From positions 811,501 to 875,500 of the forward strand of contig CP047152.1 in the NCBI GenBank assembly GCA_041879295.1: DNA of 64,000 bases, written 5' to 3'. A program made the position numbers and the translations under genes. Below the pieces are notes generated by a model that did not search any database, was not told where the DNA came from, and was given only the letters and a program-made list of their open reading frames with translations. Source of the stretch: Pseudomonas putida (GTDB lineage: Bacteria > Pseudomonadota > Gammaproteobacteria > Pseudomonadales > Pseudomonadaceae). The stretch's first letter is position 1. Each line of letters begins with the position of its first letter. This document shows positions 24,942 to 34,475 of the stretch, piece after piece.

Positions 24942-26633
24942 CTAGCCTTCGATGCCGATTTTCTTCAGCCGATAGGCCAGTGCCGGTCGGCTTAGGCCGA
25001 GCAAGCGCGCGGCACCGGAGACGTTTTGGTTGGCCTGTTGCATGGCTTCGCGCATCAGGCTTTCCTCGATCTCGTCGAGGCTCAGGCCGCTGCTCAACAA
25101 CTGGCTGATCCAACTGCCCTGGCCATTGCCTGGCTGAATCAGCACGCCGTCCAACGACACCCGCTCGCTGGCGGTCTGCGGCTCTTCCGGCGCCCGTAGG
25201 AACAGCGCCTGCACGCTGATGCTTTCGTTCGGATCGGTGAGGATGATGCCGCGCTCGATGACGTTCTCCAGCTCACGGATATTGCCCGGCCAACTGTAAT
25301 GCAGGCAGGCCTCCAGGGCTTTGTCTGAAAGGCCGAGGGTTCTCTTGCCGTACTCCTGGTGGAAGCGCTGCAGGAAGTGCTCAACCAGCAGTGGAATGTC
25401 CTCGCGGCGTTCGCGCAACGCCGGGATCGCCACCGGGAAAACGTTCAGTCGGTAGTACAGGTCGGCGCGAAAACGCCCGGCCTTGACCGCTTCGGCCAGG
25501 TCCTCGTGGGTGGCGGCGATAACCCTTACGTCGATCTTGCGCGTGCGGTTGTCGCCAACTCGCTCCAGCTCGCCTTCTTGCAGCACGCGCAGCAGACTGG
25601 CCTGAGCGCGCGGGCTGAGTTCGATCACCTCGTCAAGGAAGATGGTGCCCTTGTCGGCCCGCTCGAAGCGGCCCATGCGTGACTGGGTGGCGCCGGTGAA
25701 GGCGCCTTTTTCCACGCCGAACAATTCGGACTCGATCAGGTCCGGCGGGATCGCCGCACAGTTCACCGCGACAAAGGGCTCGGCGGCGCGTTTGCTGCGC
25801 AGGTGCACGCTACGCGCGATGACCTCCTTGCCGACCCCGGTCTCGCCAAGCAGCAGCACCGAGACTTTGCCCTGTGCGGCCTTGTCCATCATATTGCGCA
25901 CGGTCTGGTAGGCCGGGGTCTGACCGATGCCGTAGTACTGGCCTTCCTGTTTGTCGAGGTTGGTACGCAGCGACAACAGTTGCGATTGCAACTCGTAGAG
26001 TTCCTCGATGATGGGGTCGTTCTTGAAATACTGTTTGAAGCTGGCAACGTCGTCCCACTCTTCGGCCGGCTTGCCAATGACCCGGCACTTGTCGCCGCCG
26101 CAGCCGCGGCAGCTGACTTCCTTGAAGATGATTTCCCGGCCCATGAACGCCGAGGAATAGGCGCAGGCGTAGCCGAGCAGAGTCCAGCACACCGGGTCTT
26201 GCATCTGCCCCAGGTCGGTCTGGCAGATTTCCACCTCGAAGGAGTCGATCCACTCCATCTCGGCATAGAAGCGCCCGTATTCCTTGTCGATATCGAGCTC
26301 GGTGGGGCGGACCTTGACCAGACCCTTGAGTGAATGCATCTGCGGCCCAGCGAGGAACATGCCGACTTCGCTGGCATTCGGTCTCAGCTTCCTGGCCAGT
26401 TCGGCATCCTTCAGGCCGGACTGGTAACCATGGCGCAGGAACAAGCCCTTGGCGCGTTCGATGCCCAGGGTATTGACCATTTCCCGGCGAAAGCTGGCCA
26501 TCGCTGAAAACTGCAGCAACAGCATGCGCTGTTCGCCAAGCCAGATCTTGCCTTCCATGCTCTGGAAGTGGATCAGGTTGGTCAGGTCCTTGAAATCGGA
26601 GTGCTGGATTTCAGGCTTGTACTTGATCGGCAT
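24942..26633 (-). CDS. dmpR: DmpR, phenol-responsive sigma-54 activator
   Basis: XylR/DmpR-family enhancer-binding protein, 563 residues when started at ATG 26633 (MPIKYKPEIQHSDFKDL), the known DmpR start; an upstream ATG would add 20 residues. The N-terminal A domain (to about 210) holds a V4R effector pocket with the Cys-rich zinc site VSCRGCGGDKCRV that binds phenols. A linker (about 211-233) is followed by AAA+ with GETGVGKE, GAFTGA and FLDEV, and a Fis-type HTH at the end (NVSGAARLLGLSRPALAYRLKKIG). It is divergent from dmpK and, upon binding phenol, activates the sigma-54 Po promoter. It may also activate the transport operon lying just downstream on the same strand. Confidence 0.96.
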   Translation of the reverse strand: MPIKYKPEIQHSDFKDLTNLIHFQSMEGKIWLGEQRMLLLQFSAMASFRREMVNTLGIERAKGLFLRHGYQSGLKDAELARKLRPNASEVGMFLAGPQMHSLKGLVKVRPTELDIDKEYGRFYAEMEWIDSFEVEICQTDLGQMQDPVCWTLLGYACAYSSAFMGREIIFKEVSCRGCGGDKCRVIGKPAEEWDDVASFKQYFKNDPIIEELYELQSQLLSLRTNLDKQEGQYYGIGQTPAYQTVRNMMDKAAQGKVSVLLLGETGVGKEVIARSVHLRSKRAAEPFVAVNCAAIPPDLIESELFGVEKGAFTGATQSRMGRFERADKGTIFLDEVIELSPRAQASLLRVLQEGELERVGDNRTRKIDVRVIAATHEDLAEAVKAGRFRADLYYRLNVFPVAIPALRERREDIPLLVEHFLQRFHQEYGKRTLGLSDKALEACLHYSWPGNIRELENVIERGIILTDPNESISVQALFLRAPEEPQTASERVSLDGVLIQPGNGQGSWISQLLSSGLSLDEIEESLMREAMQQANQNVSGAARLLGLSRPALAYRLKKIGIEG

Positions 26634-26851
26634 GTAAGCGAGGCCCCTATTTATTTTTAGATGGGGAAAATCAGGGTCGCCGCTATAGCGCAAGGCAGGC
26701 GGCGATTCCAGATGGGGTCATGGGGAAAATCGGCAGTTTTTTCACCTGCGCCAGCTCCCCATAGCCAGCCTCAGTATCTGGCAAAAGTCAACCAAATGAT
26801 CAATCGACGGCAGTGATTTTAGTATTAGAGATCAGCGTTCAGCTGCGCCAT

Positions 26852-26894
26852 AAGCATTTGCTCAAGCGGCCTTGGGCAATTGATCAAATGCTTA
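26852..26894 (+). promoter_or_regulatory. DmpR upstream activating sequences
   Basis: A perfect 9-bp inverted repeat AAGCATTTG (26852-26860) / CAAATGCTT (26885-26893) encloses TTGGGCAATTGATCAAATG, the typical DmpR/XylR UAS core. It is 100-140 bases upstream of the -24 box. Confidence 0.8.
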
Positions 26895-26993
26895 AAAAGT
26901 CTGCGCAAGCGCGGCTTAATTTCGCTCGCTCCGATCATTCTAAAAATTAGAAACACATTGAAAAACAATACCTTGAAGTCTGTTTTCAGACCT

Positions 26994-27009
26994 TGGCACA
27001 GCCGTTGCT
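26994..27009 (+). promoter_or_regulatory. Sigma-54 promoter Po of the dmp operon
   Basis: TGGCACAGCCGTTGCT, full -24 (TGGCAC) and -12 (TTGC) elements with N5 spacing, matches the known Po promoter of dmp operons. The dmpK start codon is 30 bases downstream. Confidence 0.92.
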
Positions 27010-27039
27010 TGATGTCCTGCGCAAGCCGCCAACCTGGAG

Positions 27040-27318
27040 ATGACCGTGACCAATACCCCCACACCGACTTTCGATCAGCTCACTCGTTACATCCGTGTGC
27101 GCAGCGAACCAGAAGCCAAGTTCGTCGAGTTCGATTTCGCCATTGGTCATCCGGAGCTGTTCGTCGAGTTGGTGCTGCCGCAAGACGCCTTCGTGAAGTT
27201 TTGCCAGCACAACCGCGTGGTGGCAATGGACGAAGCGATGGCCAAGGCGGTGGACGACGACATGGTCAAGTGGCGCTTCGGCGATGTCGGTCGCCGCTTG
27301 CCGAAAGACCCGGGCTGA
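27040..27318 (+). CDS. dmpK: Phenol hydroxylase assembly subunit DmpK
   Basis: A 92-residue protein, first gene of the dmp operon. DmpK is not needed for catalysis in vitro; it helps insert iron into apo-hydroxylase and yields the active diiron enzyme in vivo. Visible features are the family start TPTFDQLTRYIRVRSEPEAKFVEFDFAIGHPELF and the MAKAVDDDMVKWRFGDV ending. A CTGGAG Shine-Dalgarno precedes ATG 27040. dmpL follows after 52 bases. Confidence 0.93.
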   Translation: MTVTNTPTPTFDQLTRYIRVRSEPEAKFVEFDFAIGHPELFVELVLPQDAFVKFCQHNRVVAMDEAMAKAVDDDMVKWRFGDVGRRLPKDPG

Positions 27319-27370
27319 GAACCCTGCCGACAGGCAGATGGGCATCCAACAACAAGAGGGTACGGTTGAT

Positions 27371-28366
27371 ATGAGCGTAGAGATAAAGACCAATACGGTG
27401 GATCCGATCCGCCAGACCTACGGCAACCTGCAACGGCGCTTCGGCGACAAGCCGGCTAGCCGTTATCAGGAAGCCAGCTACGACATCGAAGCGGTCACCA
27501 ACTTTCACTATCGCCCGCTGTGGGACCCGCAGCACGAGCTGCACGATCCGACCCGCACGGCGATCCGCATGACCGATTGGCACAAGGTCACCGACCCCCG
27601 CCAATTCTACTACGGCGCCTATGTGCAGACCCGCGCGCGGATGCAGGAAGCCACCGAACACGCCTATGGCTTCTGCGAAAAGCGTGAGCTGCTGAGCCGT
27701 CTGCCGGCCGAGTTGCAGGCCAAGCTGCTGCGCTGCCTGGTGCCGCTGCGGCATGCCGAGCTGGGCGCCAACATGAATAACAGCAGCATCGCCGGCGACA
27801 GCATCGCCGCCACCGTGACCCAGATGCACATCTACCAGGCGATGGACCGCCTGGGCATGGGCCAGTACCTCTCGCGCATCGGCCTGCTGCTCGATGGCGG
27901 CACCGGCGAGGCGTTGGATCAAGCCAAGGCCTATTGGCTCGACGACCCGATCTGGCAGGGCCTGCGTCGCTACGTCGAAGACAGCTTCGTGATCCGCGAC
28001 TGGTTCGAGTTGGGCCTGGCGCAGAACCTGGTGCTCGACGGCTTGCTGCAGCCGCTGATGTACCAGCGCTTCGACCAATGGCTCACAGAGAACGGTGGCA
28101 GCGATGTGGCCATGCTCACCGAGTTCATGCGCGACTGGTACGGCGAAAGCACGCGCTGGGTCGACGCCATGTTCAAGACCGTGCTTGCCGAAAATGACGC
28201 TAACCGTGAGCAGGTGCAGGCCTGGCTGGAGGTCTGGGAGCCGCGTGCCTACGAGGCATTGTTGCCCCTGGCCGAGGAAGCCACCGGTATCGCCGCGCTG
28301 GATGAAGTCCGCAGCGCCTTCGCTACTCGCCTGCAGAAAATCGGCCTGAAAAGCCGCGAGGAATAA
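27371..28366 (+). CDS. dmpL: Phenol hydroxylase beta subunit DmpL
   Basis: A 331-residue subunit of the multicomponent phenol hydroxylase, forming the (DmpL-DmpN-DmpO)2 oxygenase. It has the fold of the diiron large subunit but lacks the metal ligands. The start ATG 27371 gives MSVEIKTNTVDPIRQTYGNLQRRFGDK, the known N-terminus, and normal length. Internal motifs are YDIEAVTNFHYRPLWDP and LLSRLPAELQAKLLRCLVPLRHAELGANMNN. dmpM begins three bases after its stop, so translation is tightly coupled. Confidence 0.95.
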   Translation: MSVEIKTNTVDPIRQTYGNLQRRFGDKPASRYQEASYDIEAVTNFHYRPLWDPQHELHDPTRTAIRMTDWHKVTDPRQFYYGAYVQTRARMQEATEHAYGFCEKRELLSRLPAELQAKLLRCLVPLRHAELGANMNNSSIAGDSIAATVTQMHIYQAMDRLGMGQYLSRIGLLLDGGTGEALDQAKAYWLDDPIWQGLRRYVEDSFVIRDWFELGLAQNLVLDGLLQPLMYQRFDQWLTENGGSDVAMLTEFMRDWYGESTRWVDAMFKTVLAENDANREQVQAWLEVWEPRAYEALLPLAEEATGIAALDEVRSAFATRLQKIGLKSREE

Positions 28367-28369
28367 AGC

Positions 28370-28642
28370 ATGTCATCACTCGTCTACATCGCCTTCCAGG
28401 ATAACGACAACGCGCGTTACGTGGTGGAAGCGATCATCCAGGACAACCCCCACGCCGTCGTCCAGCACCACCCGGCGATGATCCGTATCGAGGCCGAGAA
28501 GCGCCTGGAGATCCGCAGGGAAACCGTGGAAGAGAACCTCGGCCGCGCCTGGGACGTCCAGGAAATGCTGGTGGACGTAATCACCATCGGCGGCAACGTC
28601 GACGAGGACGATGACCGCTTCGTCCTCGAGTGGAAGAACTAG
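28370..28642 (+). CDS. dmpM: Phenol hydroxylase regulatory (effector) protein DmpM
   Basis: A 90-residue cofactor-free effector protein related to MmoB. It binds the hydroxylase and is essential for turnover. The sequence begins SSLVYIAFQDNDNARYVVEAIIQDNPHAVVQHHPAMIRIEAE and ends in the acidic NVDEDDDRFVLEWKN. It lies between dmpL and dmpN with spacers of 3 and 11 bases. Confidence 0.95.
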   Translation: MSSLVYIAFQDNDNARYVVEAIIQDNPHAVVQHHPAMIRIEAEKRLEIRRETVEENLGRAWDVQEMLVDVITIGGNVDEDDDRFVLEWKN

Positions 28643-28653
28643 GAGACAAGCTC

Positions 28654-30207
28654 ATGGCTACCCACAACAAGAAACGCCTCAACCTGAAAGACAAATACCG
28701 CTACCTGACCCGCGATCTGGCCTGGGAAACGACCTACCAGAAGAAAGAAGACGTGTTCCCGCTGGAGCACTTCGAGGGCATCAAGATCACCGACTGGGAC
28801 AAGTGGGAAGACCCCTTCCGCCTGACCATGGACACCTACTGGAAATACCAGGCGGAGAAAGAGAAGAAGCTCTACGCGATCTTCGACGCCTTTGCCCAGA
28901 ACAATGGTCATCAGAACATTTCCGATGCGCGCTACGTCAACGCCCTGAAGCTGTTCCTCACCGCCGTTTCACCGCTGGAATACCAGGCCTTCCAGGGCTT
29001 CTCGCGGGTTGGCCGGCAGTTCAGTGGCGCCGGTGCGCGGGTCGCCTGTCAGATGCAGGCGATCGACGAGCTGCGCCATGTGCAGACGCAAGTCCACGCC
29101 ATGAGCCATTACAACAAGCACTTCGATGGTTTGCATGACTTCGCCCACATGTACGACCGGGTCTGGTACCTCTCGGTACCCAAGTCCTATATGGACGATG
29201 CGCGGACCGCCGGTCCGTTCGAGTTCCTCACCGCCGTCTCGTTCTCCTTCGAGTACGTGCTGACCAACCTGTTGTTCGTACCCTTCATGTCCGGTGCCGC
29301 CTACAACGGCGATATGGCCACGGTCACCTTCGGTTTCTCCGCGCAGTCGGACGAGGCGCGGCACATGACCCTGGGTCTGGAAGTGATCAAGTTCATGCTC
29401 GAACAGCATGAAGACAACGTGCCCATCATCCAGCGCTGGATCGATAAGTGGTTCTGGCGCGGTTACCGCCTGCTGACCCTGATCGGCATGATGATGGACT
29501 ACATGCTGCCGAACAAAGTGATGTCCTGGTCTGAGGCCTGGGGGGTCTACTTCGAGCAGGCCGGTGGCGCGCTGTTCAAGGATCTGGAGCGCTATGGCAT
29601 CCGGCCGCCGAAATACGTCGAGCAGACCACCATCGGCAAGGAGCACATCACCCACCAGGTGTGGGGGGCCTTATATCAATACAGCAAGGCCACCAGCTTC
29701 CATACCTGGATACCCGGCGACGAGGAACTGAACTGGCTGTCGGAGAAATACCCGGACACCTTCGACAAATACTACCGCCCGCGCTTCGAGTTCTGGCGTG
29801 AGCAGCAGGCCAAGGGTGAGCGCTTCTACAACGACACCCTGCCGCACCTCTGCCAGGTGTGCCAGTTACCGGTGATTTTCACCGAGCCGGACGATCCGAC
29901 CAAGCTCAGCCTGCGCAGCCTGGTGCACGAGGGGGAGCGCTATCAATTCTGCTCGGATGGCTGCTGCGACATCTTCAAGAACGAGCCGGTGAAGTACATC
30001 CAGGCCTGGCTGCCGGTGCACCAGATCTACCAGGGCAACTGCGAAGGCGGGGATGTCGAAACGGTGGTGCAGAAGTACTACCACATCAAAAGCGGCGTGG
30101 ACAATTTGGAGTACCTGGGCTCGCCCGAGCACCAGCGCTGGCTGGCCCTGAAAGGTCAGACCCCACCAACTGCCGCCCCGGCGGACAAGAGCCTGGGCGC
30201 CGCCTGA
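28654..30207 (+). CDS. dmpN: Phenol hydroxylase alpha subunit DmpN
   Basis: The 517-residue catalytic subunit that hydroxylates phenol to catechol at a carboxylate-bridged diiron centre. Both EX2H-type ligand motifs are seen: DELRHVQTQ and DEARHMTLG. Towards the C-terminus a pair of Cys motifs (LCQVCQLP and FCSDGCCDIF) forms the small YHS-like zinc/metal region usual in the family. The ATG at 28654 (MATHNKKRLNLKDKYRYLTRDL) follows AGGAGAC. Length and all key residues look intact. Confidence 0.96.
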   Translation: MATHNKKRLNLKDKYRYLTRDLAWETTYQKKEDVFPLEHFEGIKITDWDKWEDPFRLTMDTYWKYQAEKEKKLYAIFDAFAQNNGHQNISDARYVNALKLFLTAVSPLEYQAFQGFSRVGRQFSGAGARVACQMQAIDELRHVQTQVHAMSHYNKHFDGLHDFAHMYDRVWYLSVPKSYMDDARTAGPFEFLTAVSFSFEYVLTNLLFVPFMSGAAYNGDMATVTFGFSAQSDEARHMTLGLEVIKFMLEQHEDNVPIIQRWIDKWFWRGYRLLTLIGMMMDYMLPNKVMSWSEAWGVYFEQAGGALFKDLERYGIRPPKYVEQTTIGKEHITHQVWGALYQYSKATSFHTWIPGDEELNWLSEKYPDTFDKYYRPRFEFWREQQAKGERFYNDTLPHLCQVCQLPVIFTEPDDPTKLSLRSLVHEGERYQFCSDGCCDIFKNEPVKYIQAWLPVHQIYQGNCEGGDVETVVQKYYHIKSGVDNLEYLGSPEHQRWLALKGQTPPTAAPADKSLGAA

Positions 30208-30274
30208 GGCAGCGCCAGCCGCTCAGGGGTGAAGCACCGCCCCTGAGCCATTCCAAGAACAAGAGGTTTCGATC

Positions 30275-30634
30275 ATGACTGTCAACTCAATCGGCGAATA
30301 CACCGCCACGCCACGGGATGTGCAGGCCAACTTCAACGGCATGCAACTGCTCTACCTCTACTGGGAAGAGCACCTGATGTACTGCTCCGCGCTCGCGTTC
30401 TTGGTAGCCCCCGGCATGCCCTTTGCCGAGTTCCTCGAGCAGGTGCTCAAGCCCGCGATCCACGCCCATCCGGACAGCGCGAAGATCGATTTCAGCCAGG
30501 CGCTCTGGCAGCTGAACGACCAGCCGTTCACCCCGGACTACGCCGCCAGCCTGGAAGCCAACGGCATCGACCACAAAAGCATGCTGCGTCTGAACACCCC
30601 GGGCCTGAACGGCATCCAGGGTTCGTGCAGCTGA
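30275..30634 (+). CDS. dmpO: Phenol hydroxylase gamma subunit DmpO
   Basis: A 119-residue gamma subunit completing the L2N2O2 hydroxylase core. It starts MTVNSIGEYTATPRDVQANFNGMQLLYLYWEEHLMYCSA, typical of this subunit. An AAGAGG Shine-Dalgarno precedes the ATG. The gap after dmpN is 67 bases, the longest in the hydroxylase part of the operon. Confidence 0.94.
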   Translation: MTVNSIGEYTATPRDVQANFNGMQLLYLYWEEHLMYCSALAFLVAPGMPFAEFLEQVLKPAIHAHPDSAKIDFSQALWQLNDQPFTPDYAASLEANGIDHKSMLRLNTPGLNGIQGSCS

Positions 30635-30644
30635 GAGGTGTGTC

Positions 30645-31706
30645 ATGAGTTACAACGTCACCATTGAACCGACCGGCGAAGTGATCGAAGTGGAGGACGG
30701 CCAGACCATCCTCCAGGCCGCTCTGCGCCAGGGCGTCTGGCTGCCGTTCGCCTGCGGCCACGGCACCTGCGCCACCTGCAAGGTGCAGGTGGTCGAGGGC
30801 GAAGTGGATATCGGCGAAGCCTCGCCGTTCGCCCTGATGGACATCGAGCGCGACGAGCGCAAGGTGCTGGCCTGCTGCGCCATTCCGCTGTCCGACCTGG
30901 TGATCGAAGCCGACGTCGATGCCGACCCGGACTTCCTCGGCCATCCGGTGGAGGATTACCGGGGGGTGGTCAGCGCCCTGGTTGACCTGTCGCCGACCAT
31001 CAAGGGCCTGCACATCAAGCTGGATCGGCCCATGCCGTTCCAGGCCGGGCAGTACGTCAACCTGGCATTGCCGGGCATCGACGGCACCCGCGCCTTCTCG
31101 CTGGCCAACCCGCCGAGCCGGAACGACGAAGTCGAGTTGCACGTGCGCCTGGTCGAGGGCGGTGCGGCCACCGGCTTTATCCACAAGCAACTGAAAGTCG
31201 GCGACGCGGTGGAGCTGTCCGGGCCTTATGGGCAGTTCTTCGTGCGCGATTCGCAGGCCGGCGACCTGATCTTCATCGCCGGCGGCTCGGGCTTATCGAG
31301 CCCGCAGTCGATGATCCTCGATCTGCTTGAACGCGGCGATACGCGGCGGATCACCCTGTTCCAGGGCGCGCGCAACCGCGCCGAGCTGTACAACTGCGAA
31401 CTGTTCGAGGAACTGGCCGCGCGCCACCCCAACTTCAGTTACGTGCCGGCACTCAACCAGGCCAACGACGATCCCGAATGGCAGGGTTTCAAGGGCTTCG
31501 TCCACGACGCCGCCAAGGCGCATTTCGACGGCCGCTTCGGCGGGCAGAAAGCCTACCTGTGCGGCCCACCGCCGATGATCGACGCGGCCATCACCACCCT
31601 GATGCAAGGTCGCTTGTTCGAGCGCGACATCTTTATGGAGCGCTTCTACACCGCCGCCGATGGGGCCGGCGAGAGCAGCCGTTCGGCCCTGTTCAAGCGC
31701 ATCTGA
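30645..31706 (+). CDS. dmpP: Phenol hydroxylase reductase DmpP
   Basis: A 353-residue reductase moving electrons from NADH to the diiron site. The N-terminal plant-type 2Fe-2S ferredoxin domain has CGHGTCATC and a later CC pair (VLACCAI). An FAD domain with RAFSLANPP and a NAD domain with GGSGLSSPQSM and YLCGPPPMIDAA follow. Domain order and length are those of the family. dmpQ begins eight bases after the stop. Confidence 0.96.
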   Translation: MSYNVTIEPTGEVIEVEDGQTILQAALRQGVWLPFACGHGTCATCKVQVVEGEVDIGEASPFALMDIERDERKVLACCAIPLSDLVIEADVDADPDFLGHPVEDYRGVVSALVDLSPTIKGLHIKLDRPMPFQAGQYVNLALPGIDGTRAFSLANPPSRNDEVELHVRLVEGGAATGFIHKQLKVGDAVELSGPYGQFFVRDSQAGDLIFIAGGSGLSSPQSMILDLLERGDTRRITLFQGARNRAELYNCELFEELAARHPNFSYVPALNQANDDPEWQGFKGFVHDAAKAHFDGRFGGQKAYLCGPPPMIDAAITTLMQGRLFERDIFMERFYTAADGAGESSRSALFKRI

Positions 31707-31714
31707 GGTGAACC

Positions 31715-32053
31715 ATGAACCGTGCCGGTTATGAGATTCGCGAAACGGTCAGCGGCCAGACGTTCCGTTGCCTGCCCGACCAGTCGGTGCTCAGTGCGAT
31801 GGAGCAACAGGGCAAGCGCTGCGTGCCAGTCGGTTGCCGCGGCGGCGGCTGCGGCCTGTGCAAGGTGCGCGTGCTGAGCGGCACCTACCAGTGCCACAAG
31901 ATGAGTTGCAACCATGTGCCGCCGGAGGCGGCCAAGCAGGGCCTGGCCCTGGCCTGCCAACTGTTTCCCCAGACTGACCTGAACATCGAATGCCTGCGCC
32001 GCCAAGGCCCGGGCGACCACAACAACAAGAACCAGCAAGAGGTGTCGTCATGA
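31715..32053 (+). CDS. dmpQ: Chloroplast-type ferredoxin DmpQ
   Basis: A 112-residue 2Fe-2S ferredoxin with the cluster Cys in [13 protein letters not shown] and LALACQLFP. Homologous ferredoxins (XylT) reactivate catechol 2,3-dioxygenase by re-reducing its oxidised iron. It overlaps the start of dmpB by four bases (ATGA), consistent with this job. Confidence 0.94.
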   Translation: MNRAGYEIRETVSGQTFRCLPDQSVLSAMEQQGKRCVPVGCRGGGCGLCKVRVLSGTYQCHKMSCNHVPPEAAKQGLALACQLFPQTDLNIECLRRQGPGDHNNKNQQEVSS

Positions 32054-32973
32054 AAAAAGGCGTAATGCGCCCCGGTCACGTCCAGCTTCGCGTACTGAAC
32101 CTGGAGAGCGCCCTGGCCCACTACCGCGACCTGCTCGGTCTGATCGAAATGGACCGCGACGAGCAAGGGCGCGTCTACCTGAAGGCCTGGACCGAGGTCG
32201 ACAAATTCTCCGTGGTGCTGCGCGAGGCCGATCAACCGGGCATGGATTTCATGGGCTTCAAGGTGATCGACGAGGACTGCCTGAACCGCCTGACCCAGGA
32301 TCTGCTCAATTATGGCTGCCTGATCGAAACCATCCCCGCCGGTGAACTCAAGGGTTGCGGTCGGCGGGTGCGTTTCCAGACGCCGTCCGGACACTTTTTC
32401 GAGCTCTACGCCGACAAGGAGTACACCGGCAAATGGGGGCTGGAGGAGATCAATCCGGAAGCCTGGCCGCGCAACCTCAAGGGCATGCGCGCGGTGCGTT
32501 TCGACCACTGCCTGCTGTATGGCGACGAGCTGCAGGCGACCTATGCGCTGTTCACCGAGGTGCTCGGTTTCTACCTGGCCGAGCAGGTGATCGACGACGA
32601 CGGCACCCGCGTCGCGCAGTTCCTCAGCCTGTCGACCAAAGCGCACGACGTGGCCTTCATCCATTGCCCGGAGAAGGGCAAGTTCCACCATGTGTCGTTC
32701 TTCCTGGAAACCTGGGAGGACGTGCTGCGCGCAGCCGACCTGATCTCCATGACCGATACCTCCATCGACATAGGCCCGACCCGCCACGGCCTGACTCACG
32801 GCAAGACCATCTACTTCTTCGACCCTTCGGGCAACCGCAACGAGGTGTTCTGTGGCGGCGATTACAACTACCAGGACCACAAGCCCGTGACCTGGCTGGC
32901 CAAGGACCTGGGCAAGGCCATTTTTTACCACGACCGGGTGCTCAACGAACGTTTCCTGACCGTGCTCACCTGA
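32050..32973 (+). CDS. dmpB: Catechol 2,3-dioxygenase DmpB
   Basis: A 307-residue extradiol dioxygenase that opens catechol to 2-hydroxymuconic semialdehyde (yellow). Two vicinal-oxygen-chelate domains are present. Fe(II) ligands appear in RFDHCLLYG (His), FHHVSFFLE (His) and RNEVFCGG (Glu). The start ATG 32050 overlaps dmpQ and gives the usual [17 protein letters not shown]. Length is exactly that of XylE/DmpB. Confidence 0.97.
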   Translation: MKKGVMRPGHVQLRVLNLESALAHYRDLLGLIEMDRDEQGRVYLKAWTEVDKFSVVLREADQPGMDFMGFKVIDEDCLNRLTQDLLNYGCLIETIPAGELKGCGRRVRFQTPSGHFFELYADKEYTGKWGLEEINPEAWPRNLKGMRAVRFDHCLLYGDELQATYALFTEVLGFYLAEQVIDDDGTRVAQFLSLSTKAHDVAFIHCPEKGKFHHVSFFLETWEDVLRAADLISMTDTSIDIGPTRHGLTHGKTIYFFDPSGNRNEVFCGGDYNYQDHKPVTWLAKDLGKAIFYHDRVLNERFLTVLT

Positions 32974-33007
32974 AAGCCCGGCTCGCCTTTTTGCAGAGAT
33001 TGCGCAG

Positions 33008-34468
33008 ATGAAAGAGATCAAGCACTTCATTAACGGCGCCTTCGTCGGCTCGGCTAGCGGCCGCACCTTCGAGGACGTCAACCCCGCTAATGGCCAGGTG
33101 ATTGCCCGTGTTCACGAAGCTGGTCGCGCCGAAGTCGACGCAGCGGTGCAGGCCGCACGCGCCGCGCTGAAAGGCCCCTGGGGCAAGATGAGCGTGAGCG
33201 AGCGGGCGGAGATCCTGCACCGCGTGGCCGACGGCATCACCGCACGTTTCGACGAGTTCCTCGAAGCGGAATGCCTGGATACCGGCAAGCCCAAGTCGCT
33301 CGCCAGCCATATCGACATCCCGCGCGGTGCGGCCAACTTCAAGGTCTTCGCCGACCTACTGAAGAACGTCGCCACCGAAGCCTTCGAGATGGCCACGCCG
33401 GATGGTAGTGGCGCGATCAACTACGCGGTGCGCCGCCCCAAGGGGGTGATCGGGGTGATCAGCCCGTGGAACCTGCCGCTACTGCTGATGACCTGGAAGG
33501 TCGGCCCGGCCCTGGCCTGCGGCAACACGGTGGTGGTCAAGCCCTCGGAGGAAACCCCACTGACTACCGCGCTGCTCGGCGAGGTGATGCAGGCGGCCGG
33601 CGTGCCGGCTGGGGTGTACAACGTGGTGCATGGCTTCGGCCCGGATTCGGCCGGCGCCTTCCTCACCGAGCACCCGGACGTCAACGCCATCACCTTCACC
33701 GGCGAAACCCGCACCGGCGAGGCGATCATGCGCGCGGCGGCCAAGGGTGTGCGGCCGGTGTCCTTCGAACTGGGCGGCAAGAACGCCGGCATCGTCTTCG
33801 CCGACTGCGACCTGGACAAGGCCATCGAAGGCAGCATGCGGTCGGTGTTCGCCAACGGCGGCCAGGTCTGCCTGGGCACCGAGCGCCTGTATGTCGAGCG
33901 GCCGATCTTCGATGAGTTTGTCGCCCGCCTCAAGGCCGGCGCCGAGAGCCTGGTGATAGGTACGCCGGATGACCCGCAGGCCAACTTCGGCCCGTTGATC
34001 AGCCTGCAGCACCGCGAGAAGGTCCTCTCCTATTACCAGAAGGCGGTTGATGAGGGCGCCACAGTGGTCACCGGCGGCGGCGTGCCCGAGATGCCGGCCG
34101 AACTGGCTGGCGGCGCCTGGGTGCAACCGACCATCTGGACCGGCTTGGCCGACGGTGCCGCGGTGGTCACCGAGGAAATCTTCGGGCCCTGCTGCCATAT
34201 CCGCCCGTTCGACCGCGAGGAAGAAGCCGTCGAGTTGGCCAATAGCCTGCCCTATGGCCTGGCGGCGACCATCTGGACCGAGAACACCTCGCGCGCGCAC
34301 CGCGTCGCCGGGCAACTGGAGGCCGGCATCGTCTGGGTTAACAGCTGGTTCCTGCGCGATCTGCGTACCGCCTTCGGCGGCAGCAAGCAGTCGGGTATAG
34401 GCCGGGAAGGGGGTGTGCACTCGCTGGAGTTCTACACCGAACTGAAAAACATCTGCGTGAAGTTGTGA
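33008..34468 (+). CDS. dmpC: 2-hydroxymuconic semialdehyde dehydrogenase DmpC
   Basis: A 486-residue NAD-dependent ALDH oxidising 2-hydroxymuconic semialdehyde to 4-oxalocrotonate (oxalocrotonate branch). Motifs are SPWNLPLLLM, FTGETRTGE, the Glu of FELGGKN and the Cys of NGGQVCLGTE. It begins the lower part of the meta pathway, 34 bases after dmpB. Confidence 0.96.
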   Translation: MKEIKHFINGAFVGSASGRTFEDVNPANGQVIARVHEAGRAEVDAAVQAARAALKGPWGKMSVSERAEILHRVADGITARFDEFLEAECLDTGKPKSLASHIDIPRGAANFKVFADLLKNVATEAFEMATPDGSGAINYAVRRPKGVIGVISPWNLPLLLMTWKVGPALACGNTVVVKPSEETPLTTALLGEVMQAAGVPAGVYNVVHGFGPDSAGAFLTEHPDVNAITFTGETRTGEAIMRAAAKGVRPVSFELGGKNAGIVFADCDLDKAIEGSMRSVFANGGQVCLGTERLYVERPIFDEFVARLKAGAESLVIGTPDDPQANFGPLISLQHREKVLSYYQKAVDEGATVVTGGGVPEMPAELAGGAWVQPTIWTGLADGAAVVTEEIFGPCCHIRPFDREEEAVELANSLPYGLAATIWTENTSRAHRVAGQLEAGIVWVNSWFLRDLRTAFGGSKQSGIGREGGVHSLEFYTELKNICVKL

Positions 34469-34475
34469 GGCAGCC

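Larger units (their letters stand above)
26634..27039 (+). promoter_or_regulatory. dmpR-dmpK divergent control region
   Basis: Non-coding 406 bases holding the dmpR promoter (not pinpointed), DmpR binding sites and the sigma-54 Po promoter. The stretch between UAS and promoter is AT-rich (26930-26975), as expected for an IHF bending site, although no confident IHF match is claimed. Confidence 0.75.
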